Assembly (NCBI GenBank): GCA_036245805.1
Contig: BTRK01000001.1
Span: 17,615,087-17,679,086, forward strand
Length of the DNA: 64,000 bases
Origin: Pristionchus mayeri
Lineage: Eukaryota; Nematoda; Chromadorea; Rhabditida; Neodiplogasteridae
Direction: 5' to 3'
The translations under genes were made by a program, and so were the position numbers. Below are positions 44,201 to 59,200 of the stretch, one piece after another (within the stretch, counting starts at the first letter, position 1; each line of letters opens with the position of its first letter). The notes beneath the pieces were generated by a model, which saw only the letters and a program-made list of their open reading frames with translations, had not been told where the DNA came from and did not search any database.

Positions 44201-47200
44201 TCGGTTTTCAAGGTAGTCATATGAAGCATTTTTGCGTAACGTAGAACATCAGTGTTTTCTCGAAAGATGATATCCTTAAAATTAAATATTATATATTCAT
44301 TCAGTTCCTGCTTGTTGTCGCGGGCACGGCCTCTCTCTGCGGCTGTACGTGCTTCTTGATTATGATAGTCCGCGTACTCCATTCATCCGATACCAATTAT
44401 GCTGCTGTCTCAGGGCGGCATTTGACTTCTGTCTAGCCATGTATCTTAGCCTATCTTTTTAAAATTCTCTATGATTTTCAGAAGCAGCAACATCTGGATT
44501 TCGGTAATTCTACTATACCAACCAGTCTGGCGCGAGGAATTTATCTCAATTATCTCAGTGGTTTTAAGAATCAAGATGTAGAGCACGTCCAATTGCGATG
44601 CCAAGATTTTGTTCTAGAAAAGGGAAACGAAGGGCGACAACAGATTCTACTCGAGAATTGGGAGCCGAAGGAAACGTTCACTTCCGAGATCTCTCTGGAG
44701 TGTGGAACGCACAGTTGAATCGAAAAGAAAATCGGAAATATTAGGTTGATTCAAAAGTTTCTCCCTATTTTATTTTTAAAATTATCTCGAGCCATAGTTG
44801 CCTGACTGGAATTTCCATTTAACACAGGTATTGGACATATAGATAGATTACACTCGTCTGACCGATTCGATTCTGGGACGCGTATTGCGGCAATAAATAA
44901 AGAAAACGTCAAAATCTCAAAATATGATGATTTTTAGGTGTACTTTGCTGGGCCCTACCATTTGAATACGCTGTAACGAACGATTCTGCCCATTTGAAGA
45001 GTGATACCACTTTAGTTGCTCTTCCAGAATATTACAGAATATCCGACCTTCAAGACGCTTTGGAAGATGAGAATTAGAAAAAGTACTGATTTCGTTGCTC
45101 AAATTTCGAAATTTTGTTGTAATATGGTGCTGTTCTCGAATAGGTATATGTATTCATCTCAAGTTTAACGGTAATACTAAGACTGGCGTGTACTTCATTG
45201 TGCACAACACTATGGCTTACAGAGTCAATAACTGACCATTCGGGGATATGAAAGGAATTTCTGCAGAAATGCATCTCGAGCTAATATCTAATCAGGCGCT
45301 CATCTGAACTTGGCGTGACGGTGTACAAATACTGAATTGCATTCACGAGCATGCCCAGTAATCACGCTTTACACTAGTATGTTTGCTTAATCTCTATCTC
45401 GTTTCTCCACATAACTATGTATGCATAAAAATTATGTTTGATAATCAATTTTGCGAAATTTGTCGGACTGCTGTATCGGCGTAGCTAAATGGGGAGCAAT
45501 GTGATGCGGCTTTTTATAAAGCTCATTCAAGCACGTATTTATTGCAAAAGAACTTATGAGAATTGGTCAACTTTGTAGGTCAGGGTAATCAAAAATGTAA
45601 AATTCTGAAAAAAGGGAGAAACTTTTGAATCAACCTAATAATTATCCAAACATTGCAATTACTGATTTCCATGATCTAAAACTTGGACATTGGTGCGTGA
45701 TAAAGTAGTGTGCAACTAGCAATCACTACACTAGAGAAATGGGGAAGAAAGTTGTCACGAGAAGGGCGAGTAGCTGAATATGGAGTTTGTCTTCTTCCAG
45801 AACAGAACAATGTGAGTTTTTGAATTTTTTTTTGTATTTGTCAAATGTTATTCAGTGGTCTTGCTACTTTCACCAGCGCTTGGACGAATGAAAACTTCCC
45901 TACATCGCTGAGTGTCGCTCTGATAATCTTGAATATCATCGACTTCGTCTTCGAAATAATTCTTATCGCAGCACTTATTCTGATCACGAATATCATTGCC
46001 AAAGTGAGGGAGACTAACATCACTGGGAAAGACTTGGAATGTATCATTTTAGAACTGGTTATTTTAGATCTTTTCATGCATGAAATTAGTGAGCGATTTG
46101 GAGCATTGTATTTTTACACTATTTCTAAACTTACCACTTCTAAAGTGATACACTCCCAAAGAGTTACTTCAGTCCACTGTCTTCCACCCTAACATGATCC
46201 GCATTTCTCTTTTCTTCCTTCTCCATGTCTACTTTTACATTATCACAAGACTCCTCCTATACCTCAGTCAACTGAATATCTTAACTATAGCAGGTACTTT
46301 TGCATGAGTTTTTGATATCTCACTTGCTTATAGAGGCTCTCGACATTCCAACAATCGCCATCATAAGCTTCTCTGTCATTCGAGTATACACTGCGTTTTC
46401 CTTTCCCTCGACACTCTTAGCACTGGTTGACTACTTTTGACGGCTTCTAAGTAAACTATGTTCCAGGTTATTGAACGCGTTTTCGCAACGTACTTGTGTC
46501 GAACATATGAGCGAAGAGACCCGAAAGCGATTGCTATTGGTGTCCTTTCATTTGCTTTTGCCTATGGACTCTTCTTCGGAATAGAGACTACCTTCTGTAA
46601 GATATTAATTTTAAGTCAAGTCCCAATTAATATCATTAAGTTTTCTTCGAAGTAAATGGAAACACGACACTCTCAATTATCAGTGCTATGTGCTTTGCTT
46701 CGGCGCTTGTGAGCGGGTCTTCTATTGGAAATACAGATTCGTCTACCGACATCCTACATCAAGAACACATTTCAGTTGGGCATTGGTCTCTACGTCTACA
46801 ACGTGAGCAAATTGAGGAGTGTAGTAAGTGGAAGTAGTCCCTACCTCTTCCCCGAGCGATACCAACTCGAAGAAAACATTCGCGCTTTCAAGGTTCTTAT
46901 TAACATTAAACCATTTAATTTCCAATAAAAATGTGACGAAATGTGCTCAATCAAAACTAATTTTAGTTCATTCTCCTCATAATTGTGAGCGGAGCCGTAC
47001 TCATGTCAGTGAACACTATTCTCATCACTCTTCGTCATCTAAATCGAAAGAATCTTGTAATTTACACCCTTTCTGGTGCCGCTTTTGATACGTCAGTTGC
47101 CATGTAATCAAATTATTCTTAAATAAGTTAAATAATTATCAAATATTAGAAGCTTCACAATTTGGGGAGCAATAGTGTTATCTCAACAACCCGTTTGGAA

Positions 47201-50200
47201 AGAGGAATTTATCGAGAAATTGTCCAAGCTCTTACACAGAACGAGGCATTTTTTGTTCTATATTTCGCAAGTTACGGTTGGTTCCAGGATCAAACCACCT
47301 CCTAAACGACCCGACAGCACTACAGATGGATTAGATGAAGGATCAATTTACTTCCGTGGTCTTGCACTGGCTTGGGATATACCACTAAAGAAGCTGAAAT
47401 AAATCATTCAATTTCGCATCGTCCCATGATAATTTGAGTTGTTGTGCAAGTGTGAAATTTGAGCTTTAAACTAAAAGGCAATCACCGATATGACACCTGC
47501 CTTGTTTAAATTGTGTATCCACATCGCATCTGCACGGTCAGCCTACTCGTTAGATTAAATTTGAGCTTTACATGGAAACGCTTGAAAGCCGACTCCAAAC
47601 CTGCACTCCAAAACACTAAGAGAGGCGTGATTGCTACTTCAGTCTTTGGAGGCACTGGCTCGATATCGACTGTTTCTCACTAACGCTTTCGCTGTTCAGA
47701 TGGAAGTGGTCGAAATCAACGGTATTCGCTGGTTAGTGAATAATTCAAATTTATGAAACGCGAAAGAATTTTTCAGGGCAATTGTGAATTTCGCAGATTT
47801 CAATCGTTATGAAGTTCCATATTGGATAAATGCGATCATCTACGCAATTATTGCGATTGAATTCATCATTACTATTGGATTCATTGTCGGTCTAGTATCA
47901 TATACGATCATTATTGAGAAGGTTTGAATGTACTGTATGAGTAGAAAGCGTACAAAAGTTGTGGCATGATAAAATTCTGAACGTACTTCAATACTCGGGA
48001 AATCGGAAAATAGTTTGTTATGAATATTTTCCCGTTTCGCAAGTATTGTTGTACGTTTATCATGATACCATATTGTTACTTACGCATTCTACTCTCACGG
48101 TGTCTGATATGAAAAATGTGCATCACCAGTCGGCCGTCTTCCATCCAAATCTAATTCGGATTATTATCTTCTTCTTCGGTCACATCTATCTATTTCTACT
48201 CACTCGAGTCGTCATGTTTCTCTATCAGATGAGGGTCATCGACATCTCGAGTATTACGAAAATGAAATTCTTAGCGCATATAAGTTTTTAGATCACGTTA
48301 ACTTCTCTACAATTCTTATTCTCGCTGCATCCACTATTCTATTTTACATTTGCTACGCAGTGGTCTTCATTCTGGTTGCAGTGATCATTTTTTATTTTAT
48401 ATATTTTGTTTTGATTTATCTTTAAAACATTTCATCATACCTACAGTCGCGAGCATAAGTCACCGGACACTTTTGGAATGGGTTTGAACTTTTTAACCAG
48501 GAAAACTTCAATTCTGCTAGTAGGATGTTATGCACCAAATTCATCGGAGATTTTTCTTTTTGATATTGGGGTATGACTCAAGCGCATAGTCGTTGCGTTG
48601 TGATGACGCAATCAAAATTCACTTTTTCAAAACGGCATTATTCTAACATGGATTTTTCCTAGCTCGCCAAACTTTCTGAGGTTGGAGTCATGCCCGAGCT
48701 CTACCCAGAAAAAAAATTTGAGGTTGCTGCGCGACCGCACATTTGCTGCAGCCTTGCTGCAAAATCGATGTCGAAAATTCAGATCTCGGCTCCTAGCCAA
48801 GCTAGAGACAGGATCAAGGCATCAAAATGATCGCCATCATGAGTCCAGATGATCCTGAGAATATGAAAACAATATATTGAAATTTGCCCTCAGGGCACGA
48901 AAAAATCACTTTTTTGAATGACCATTTTTTGGACATTCATAACTACATGGGAAATGTAGGTAAAAATCTGGTTTTTGAATAGGAATGTTCAAAATGTATT
49001 CAAGAACTGAATTCCAACTTTTTAGAGCAATTGGATACCTTTCCTGCCCGCGGCGTTCATTTTTCGGAGGTATACTGGTGTCGAAAAACACCCTGTTTAC
49101 CCCTATGAGCGAGAGAGTACAGGCGTAAACAAGGTGTTTCCCGGCCCTAGTATACCTCCGAAAAACGAACGCCGCGAGTAGGAAAGGTATCCAATCGCTC
49201 TAAAAAGTTGGAAATCAGTTCTTCAATACATTTTGAACATCCCTATGCAAAAAACAGATTTTTACCTACATTTCCCATGTAGTTATGAATGTCCAAAAAA
49301 AAGTGATGAAAAAAGTGACAAAAAATGGCCATTCAAAAAAGTGATTTTTTCGAGCCCTGAGGGCAAATTTCAATATATTGTTTTCATATTCTCAGGATCA
49401 TCTGGACTCATGATGGCGAACATTTTGATGCCTTGATCCTGTCTCTAGCTTGACTAGGAGCCGAGATCTGAATTTTCGACATCGATTTTGTAGCAAGGCT
49501 GCAGCAAATGTGCGGTCGCGCAGCAACCTCAAATTTTTTTTCTGGGTAGAGCTCGGGCATGACTCCAACCTCAGAAAGTTTGGCGAGCTAGGAAAAATCC
49601 ATGTAAGAATAATGCCGTTTTGAAAAAGTGAATTTTGATTGCGTCATCACAACGCAACGACTATGCGCTTGAGTCATACCCCAATATCAAAAAGAAAAAT
49701 CTCCGATGAATTTGGTGCATATCATCCTAGTTGCAGAATTGAAATTTTCCTGCTTAAAAAATTCAAACCCATTCCAAAAGTGCCCGGTGACTTATGATCG
49801 CGACTGTATATCACGCGATGTTTATTTGTGAAAATTTGTTATTACTGCATTTATTTGACTTACAACATCAATTTGACTCATATTTAGGTTGTAGAACGAG
49901 GAATTGCTTCATTACTGGTGCGCGACTATGAGAGACGACCCCGAAGATTCATTTCAATAGTAGAATTAACAAGCGTTGTTCTAATATCCATAACCATCGC
50001 CTTCAATTACGAAACAAGTTTGAAAAATTTTGATCTATTTTTTTATGTTTTAATAATTTAGAAGGCCTGAAATTTATTCCCGGTGGAGTTTCCTGGTGGC
50101 AAGGCAAATACGTTATAATTTTCTCCTGCTCAATTTCGGCGGGATTGGTTTGTTTACCCATGCCATCTCATCATGAAAAATATTGCTCAGGTTGCTGTAT

Positions 50201-53200
50201 TTCTCGACTTTTACAATCGAATAAGACTTCAGAAATTGAAGATAATTCATGATACTCTGTATTCACTCCCCTTGCGCTATCAGTTGGAAGAGAATGTCCG
50301 AGCTCTCAAGGCAAGGAAATGAGCTTACTTACCTATCAACCATTGCAGAAATCTTCAAATATTTAAATGTTTTTAAAATTCAGTTTCTTCGCAATATTGG
50401 CATCACTGGCGCCCTCGTAATCTGTGTCTTCTTCGCTCTTTTCCTTTATCGTTTTAAAAACGTGGACAATCTACACATCCGTCTCATCACAGGAGCATTA
50501 GTCGATTTAGTGATAATCGCGTTCGTTAAATTTCTAAATTGAGTGTTGATGAACGAAAAATAATGTCTTTTAATTCCATTAAATTAATTAACAACTTATA
50601 TTCCATGTTCCGACACAAAACACAAAAAAGTTTGAGCAAAATGTACTTATTTAGATCCTTCTTCGTGGTCTTTGTGGTTTTAGTCGCCTCTGAACCAGTC
50701 TGGAAAGAGCACGTACTGATAATATGGCGTCAGCTTAGAAAGAAAGAGCGGTGAGGTTTAAGGAGAAACTAAGCATTATATGATAAATTTGACAGGATTT
50801 ACCCTCCAATTGCGGTAACTTCTCCGAATGTAGAAGGAGACGTATACTTCAATGGACTAACTTCAGCATGGGACACCCACTTCGAAGCAAGAAAAGCAAT
50901 GAAATAAGAACGATGTAAATGCAATTGGAGTTCATAAATGTGTATTAAGCGATGTTGCAAATAGAGGATAACAAAATATCCGAGTTATTCCATCGACTAT
51001 TTACGAAATTAGTCATTGTGTTTTTGATTTGTATTTTGTATTCATAGAATTTTCACATGATAAAATTCAAAATCCAAGTGCTTCGCCTCCCACATTTTCC
51101 TTAAAGCACCTGCTCTCTCGGAATAGTGTTTCATTTTCACACGATATCCCTAACTCAGAGGAGATTGGTCACGTTTTCGAGCAGATGAGAAAAAACGCGA
51201 CTTCGTAGTTTCATAATACCAATTTGAGGGAAGGGTCTAATTACAGAGATCTTTCAATCTCAACTGATTTGTTTTCGCGCAAAAGAGATGGAAGTTGTCT
51301 ACCTAAACGGCGCCCGCTGGTTTGTCTATTTGCGTATTGATTGAATTTTTAAATTATAACTTTTCCGGAATGTGGCTATTTATTCCGACTACAATCGGTA
51401 TGACGCGCCAGAGAGGACTATATCGATCATTCACGCGTTTATGGCTATTGAATTCTTAGCTACTTCTCTTATGATTATCGGTCTAATCCCTGCTACTACA
51501 ATTATGGCTAAGTTACGAATATATTTTCGTGTCTAACACAATTTGTTGCACATCTGCAGTCCTCTATTTTCCATCCAAATTGTATGCGACTTCTCTTATT
51601 TTTAATTGTTCATATCTACCTTTTCCTAACTACTCGCGTGGTATTTTTACTCTATCAAATACGAATTGTCGAGTTATCAGGTGAGGTTAAGAGGGGAGAA
51701 TAATCGTATACTGTATTAATATGTCAGACTATGTGGACTTCCCCACATTCCTTATTCTCGCAATGTCGTTAACTCGCTTCTACATCGGCTATGCAATGGT
51801 GTTTCTTCTCGTTGCGGTGGTGATTTTTTAATCTTCGAAACAAAATGTGCAAATAAAAATAACTGTATCACCTAATGCAGTATTCCAAAAACAACAATTT
51901 GCAGGTTGTCGAAAGAGGGTTTGCTACAATACTTGTTCACGATTACGAGACAAGAGACCGTTATTGGTTCGCAATCGTCGAAATATCACTCATTGTGGTG
52001 CTCTCGTTAACTTTCAGCATTAATTACATAACAGGTTTGCATAGCACATCTTAATTAGCCTAATTCATTCTTAAGTTGCATTCAATTTTCTCCCGTGGTA
52101 CGTTGGCTACATCGTAATTTTCTCGTTCTCTGGCTCAGCTGGACTCGTTCGTTACTGATGTTTTCAATTTCTTAGAACAAATTATCGCAGATAGCTGTAT
52201 TTCTCTACATTAACAACAGTAAAAATCTCCGGAAAATAAGTAATTCCAATACGCGATATACCCTTCCCATGCGATATCAGTTGGAAGAGAATGTTAGGTC
52301 TTTCAGGGTAGGAGATGCGACCAAGCTCTCGGTTGTATCTTCATAATTCATTTCAGTTTCTTCGTACGATAGCTGTTGCTGGGGCATTGATTCTCATCGT
52401 TGACTTCGCTTTTTACCTCTTTCGGCTTTTCAACTTGAACGATTTGAGTATTCGACTAATTGGAGGAGCGGCAATCGACCTTATGATTATCGTGTGGGTG
52501 CATTTAGAGTAGAACGAGTCAAAAGAAATTAAAAAGAACTCCCAGCATCCCACAAATTGAATGACTAGCAGTACATAAATATCCACTCATGAACAGTAGC
52601 AGGCTAATCATTTCTGAGTAAATCCGAAAAATTTAATTTTTATTTTAGATCCTTCTCTCTCATCGGAATAGTAGCAATTACCAGTGAACCAACGTGGAAA
52701 GAATTGATGATCGCGAAACTTCCTTTTCAGCGCAATCTGAATAGGTTAGCGATAATGAAGTGCATATACAACGTTCTATTCGCAGGGTGGTCCCAAAGGT
52801 CGTCGAAGTGTCGCCAGAAAAGGAAGGAGATTTGTATTTCACTGGACTTTCAACAGCATGGAATACTGAGTTCGACACACGAAGAGAGAAGCGTTAATGA
52901 ATCATCATTGTACGCCTCAATTGTGTAAATATTAACGAATAAAGTTATTTTTTTCAAAATTTTCGCTGCTCAGTCCGAGCATAAACTCTCCGCGAGGTCT
53001 GAATTACACCTGTCTCTCGCATTCCCCACGCTAATGTCAAACTAGACTTTCAAGATGGAGTATGTCTGCTTCGGCAATTCTTGCTAGTAAGTAATTATAA
53101 ATAATATTTTCGAAAATAAATTTACAGTGCCCTATCAGTCTTCGCCGACTATACAAAATACATAACATATGTTCATCCCTGGTCAATCACGCTCATTCAC

Positions 53201-56200
53201 ATTTTCTTCATTCTGGAATTTATCTTCATATTTCTGCTTGTTGTTGTGTTAATTTCTATAATGATAGTTGTCCGAGGAGTAAGCTAATAGGCCTTTAAAG
53301 TGGAAAAATCCGAATTTTCAGTCGTCAGTTTTCCATCCAAATATGATGCGAATCATTGCATACTTCTTTGTCCATGCTTATATATTCGTTATCACGAGAA
53401 TTATCAATTTTCTTTACCAAATCAGGTTGATCGATTTCTCTGGTGAGTTTAGTTGAAATAGTAGAAATGAATTAAATTTAAGAAACCATGAACGCTTTGG
53501 GAGCTCTGATTATTGCATCATCTGCAATACGCTTGTACACATCATTCACTGTTGTTTTCCTGTTTGTGGCACTAGTCAGTGGACATATCAACAAGTCATT
53601 TGCACTCACATACTATTTCAGATAGTCGAACGTCTGTTCGCGACAGTGTTAGCCGAAGACTATGAGAAAACGGATCGATATTGGATAGTCATTGTTGAAT
53701 TTGCCATTGTTTTTACCAGTGCGCTTGCGTTCGGATTGGATAATACGATTGGTCTATTTCGCATGCCTGGAGTCTATACTTTCGGAGTAATCTTAACACT
53801 AGCATCGAGTTCCGGAGTGGTAAACTTTCTCTTTCTTACATCAGTTGTACCGAAACGCCTACCCGCTCCCCTTAGGAAGCCTTCATTTCTTCCCTTCTTA
53901 AATAAATGGCAAACCTCTTACAAACTTTTCACATTTTCAAAAAAAATATAAGAATACCTTTATTTACTAGATTGCGATTTTCGTCTTCTATAAAAACACG
54001 AAGAGACTACGAAGCCTTATCGGAGTCAGAAGCAGGTACACTCTCTCTGAGAGGTATCAGATCAAGGAGAACATTCGGGCTTTCAAGGTTGGACAAACTC
54101 TAAAGATTTGACATAACCACGGTGTTCAGTTCCTCCTAATCATCAGTCTCTCCGCGTCAATCGTAATTTGTCTCGTTTTCACGCTAATGACAGTCCGGCT
54201 ATTCTATCGATCAGACAAATTCATTCGAGTCATATGCGGAGCCTCTTTCGACCTAATGGTCTCAATGTGAACATAGTTACTATTCTTTCGAATGGAAATG
54301 GGCCGGTGTTTAGATCATTCAACACCCTTGGAATCGTGAGTATTCTCGCCCAACCCACGTGGAAAGAACTAATGGTAGAGAAGATACGAAGGCTACGAGG
54401 GAAACCGAAGTGAGAACAGGAAATCAAATATTACTAATTCAATTAATTAAGAATTGCTCGTCCCACTCCAGTACAAGAAAAATACGAAGGCGATGTTTAC
54501 TTCAAAGGATTGAACTCCGTTTGGGATCGTCAATTTGAGATGCGGGCAGGGAGTTGAATGTCTCATAAAGACAATTGAATGTGAGGAAAATATTGCAAAG
54601 TGAAATGTATTCATTATGTTTCATCAGTATTTGATTTAAAAAAAAGCAAATTTCGCCTCAAAAAATGTGTTTTGTCCGCCTATCGTTACACAAACGGACA
54701 GTCTTCGTGATCTACTATTCATTTCTTACATCATGAACCGTACGATAGAATACTACAATCATTGTGGCAAATGCCTGGCATATTTCTAGTGTGAGTAGAC
54801 AAATTGCAAGATGGAATGGTGAGGATGTCTCCTCTCCTCCGTTTCTATGCAATTATCTCTCACGAGTTCCCTCCGCTGGCCAAAGAGCACCTGCCCGCGT
54901 GGTGCAAATTCCTAGTTCCACGTCCCCTTTTCTTCAAACTTCTGTTAATTCCCAACACATCCAACAGCCGCGAATGGAGTACATTTGTTATCAGAACTCC
55001 TGCTAGTTAGTGTTTTCCGAATGTCGAAATTGATTTGCTAATTTCAGTGCACTTGCCGTGTTCGCTAACTACAAGGGGAATCTGAGCGAGGGTGAAGATG
55101 CAGCAATTTCTGCGTTGGCGGTGGTCGAATTCGTCTCCATGACAATATTAGGCGCTTTCCTCCTTGTAGTCACGTTCATTGTAGGACAGGTAAGTCGTAC
55201 ATTTGTTTGTTGTTTTTGTTTTGAAATCGTGCTTTAGTCATCCGTCTTCCATCGCAATATGATGCGCATAGCGGCGTATCTCATACTGCATCTTTACTTC
55301 TACATTTTCACCCGAATAGTACTATACCTATATCAAGTGCGATTGATTGTTCTCCCAGGTAAATGTCCATAGTTTGTGAAAAATGGTGATGTTTCCATCA
55401 AGCAGCTGTAGTCTGATTGTGAGTGTGCTATATTAAATCAAATTTCCAGCGAATGAACTCGGTTTCGTCGGTGTTTTCGTTGTGTCTATGTCTATCATTC
55501 GTTGCTACGCAGCCTACTCTATAGCATTTTGTCTTCTAGCTTTCGTACGTATATCTTTACTCAGAAGTCGTTTGAGTTTCCTACATTTCTAATGAGTTTC
55601 TTTGAAATCATGCAAGTGTTCACACGATGAAATCACCCGTTTTCAGGTTATTGAGAGGCTGTTTGCGACGATTTTAGTTCATGATTACGAAACCAAAAAC
55701 CGGTCCTGGATCGCGACTTCGGAGCTGTTTGTCGTATCTACTTGCGGAACAATGTTTTCGCTAGATACTACATACAGTGAGTGCATTTACAAAAAGAAAA
55801 CAACAACAATTAAAGGAGAGAAATTCTCCTAATTTTCAACTGAACTTGAGAAAGCGATCAGATGCTGAAGATCCATTTCGAGCAATCGTCTGACCCTCTT
55901 CAGTTTGCATGCTCTCTCGTCTCTCAGACCGGCGAGATAGCGTGCAAACTGAAGAGGGTCAGACCATAGCTCTCCATTTCAGAAGCCCTTCTTCCTCCAG
56001 GCTACAATCTCGTTTTCGTCGTCTTTGTTTCCATCACCACAGGCGTGGTAAAATTAAACCTTTTTTCGAAAATAAATTGAAAAATCAGATCGCTATCTTC
56101 CTATTCTTCTACAATCGCAAGCGCCTGATTCGGATTGTCAATCACCGCTCGCAATACACTCTTCCCGAGAGATACCAACTAGAGGAGAACATCAAGGCAT

Positions 56201-59200
56201 TTAGGGTACGACTGCTTGATTTATTTTTCACAAATGTATGACAACGAAATCGAATTTCTTTCACAACCTTGCTGACACTCGCGAAACAAAAGTTTTACTA
56301 AAATTATTAATCTTGTATATATCGTAAAACATTGTTTTCTTCCCTGATCCTTGTCTTACAGTTCTTGCTCACAATCGCTGTTCCTGGTACATTCTTCGTT
56401 GGCGGTCTCTTCCTTCTCCTCATCATTCGATTGCTCCTCAGAGCAGATCGAACAGTCTATCTCATCAGTGGAGCTGCATTCGATACGGGTGTTGCCGTGT
56501 GAGATTATCTTTCTTCTTCATTTGAGAATGAATGACATCACTTGAATTTGGTGCTTTCCTATGGTTTATTATTGTTTTTCTCTTCAGTTCCTTCCCCATC
56601 TGGGGCTCAATCGTCTTCTTCTTGCAACCCACGTGGCGAGATTCGTTTCTTCAAGAATTCTCACGGCTGCGAAACCGAGAAAGGTTGTTTTTCCTTTGTT
56701 TTTGATATATTTGTTTTTTTTAATTTGCAGGGACCGAGCGCCGATGATCGTAAAGCGAAATTCGCAAGATGAATCGGAACTTTACTTTAGCAATCTGCGA
56801 TTATCGTGGGAGAAATTGTAACCTTTTCGTATTCGATGAACATTTGAACTCGTAATCATTGTAATCACGAGACGTCGAAGGGAATGGAACCACATATTAG
56901 GCACGAAGCAATTACGGACCTCTTCCGTGAATACAGTGCCCACTGACTTAATCGGAGTGAACAACGTTTGACAAGTGTACTTGATGTTTCATGATACTCT
57001 CCTGTTAGGAATATCAGTAACACTTTCCCGGAATTCTGGCTAAACGCCAAATATCATCTGTCCTTTTGACAAATGAACAGGGTTTGTTACGCAAAGAGAG
57101 CAGATACAATACAATATGAGATAACTTTCCACCTTGAAATCTAAAATTTCTCAACAAGGAAGTGTAAATATATCATAAATCAGTTGCGGAGGCTGGAACG
57201 AAACTGGACGAGATCAAACAACAGGTGGACTCTGTCCTTCTCTACTCCTTCAGGCTCTACTAACGCCTTATAATCGTTCTTTCAGTCTAACTTTCGCATA
57301 TAACTTTACTAGGGAGTTTAATTGGACTAGAAGACGTCAAGAAGAGAAAGAGGGGAGAACTGATGTCCTTCACAACTGGCTTCATCGGACTACTATGCTC
57401 AAAAACTAGATGCTAGTGAGTTGCAGTTTGTGCTAATTAGTAGGGCAAATTTAATAGCACAATTAACAATATTTTATATTTTCCAGTGGCATGGCCCTAT
57501 TCACCGATCCACTAACCCTGAGTGGGATGGAAACCGCCATTTACAAGGTCCTCATAACAATAGAAGTCGTCGTTCTGGTATTCTCCGTTAGCTTGATTGC
57601 AATGGTAATTCGGATTGTAAGCTCGGTAAGTCTAAGCTATGTAAAATATTTGTCAAGATCTAATACGAGTTTCTAACAAAAATCGAGAGTGTTGGGCGCT
57701 AGAATTGTGGTTCTTCAGACCTCTCTCTTCCACCGTAACATGACGCGGCTCATTATCTTCTTCCTAGTCCATCTCTACGTCTACATCCTCTCTAGGATTC
57801 TGCTCATCGCCTTCCAGGAGCGATTTTTCCGCACATTTGGTGGGCTCCTAATACCATATTTTCCCGATGCCATAAATACAACGAATAGTGCAAGTCAGTA
57901 CTTTCACGGGTAAAATATAGTCTTCAACTAGTGGGCAACTACGCCCGTCTCAACATGACCGTTTCCCCTATTGACTGCAAAAATGCCGGCAAAATCGCGG
58001 ACCTAAAGCCGCGTCTGACCCAACGCTAGAGCGAGAATCGACATCCACGTGATACATTGATTAAGCAACACAATCATGAATCTGACCCATCATATGACAC
58101 AGTGACACGGGATACGGTAGGTTTCGGTTTCTGTAGGATTTTTGTTTTGATGTTTTGCAACCATCGTCCGATGAAATCATGAACCTGACCCAGCGTCTGA
58201 CCCACGGTTACGGGTTACGGTATCATTCGGTTACGGTATGAGTACTGTACTGATGTTTTTCTCCGACCCTCCGATGAAATCATGAGTCTGACACAACATC
58301 TGACCCAATGCCACTGGGTTACGGTAAGGACAGACGGACAGACCAACACCTATTTTTTGGTCGTAAAAATTTTTCTTCTGGAAATTTCTGGAATCTTTTT
58401 CGTGTAATGACCTTGTATTCCGGATGGGGACATACTATCAAAATATCGTTCGAAACGAACTCGCCAGAGAAAAAAGCTTTCAGTTTATGGTAAGGTATGC
58501 AATTCAAAAAAAATATGTATGGCATGAATCAGGAATCAGATGTTGTCGTTTCAGTCAGATACCACGATCAGCTTTTCTGGGTTGTTGTTGTCGCTTCAAC
58601 GCTGCGTTTCTACGTCCTCTACTCTATCGTCTATTTCTTCACTGGATTGGTATGACATTTTCATTTTTGAACTTAATAAATTGGAATATTTCCAACTTTA
58701 TAGGTTATCGAACGCACGTTAGCCACAGTATACATAAACGACTACGAAAGGAGGAAAAGACTTCGAATTTCGACGTTTATACAAATGGCAATTTCTATTG
58801 GAGGAATTACAACTTCCTGCGATATCACATTCTGTATGTTGTTAATAGTTCCCAAATCAGTAGTGCGTAATTTATCCAAATTTTCTTTTTTTTTTTTTTC
58901 AGCCCTAACGCCTTTTCCCCATACTTTTTACTTCGTTGTTGTACTCCTCAACGCAACATTTGCCGGAATCGTAAGCAAAACACCCTCAATCTATTCTAAG
59001 TCCACCCATGATCACTGCTCTCTTTTGAACCAGGTGTCCTCTATGATTTTCATCTACAACCGACGTCGCCTGAGAAATATTCACAACGAAGCAGTTGGAT
59101 ACACTCTCAGTTTGCGATATCAACTAGAGGAGAACATGAGAGCATTCAAGGCAACAAATTTAACATTTTCTGAATTATAAATGTTTCGTTCAGTTTCTAC

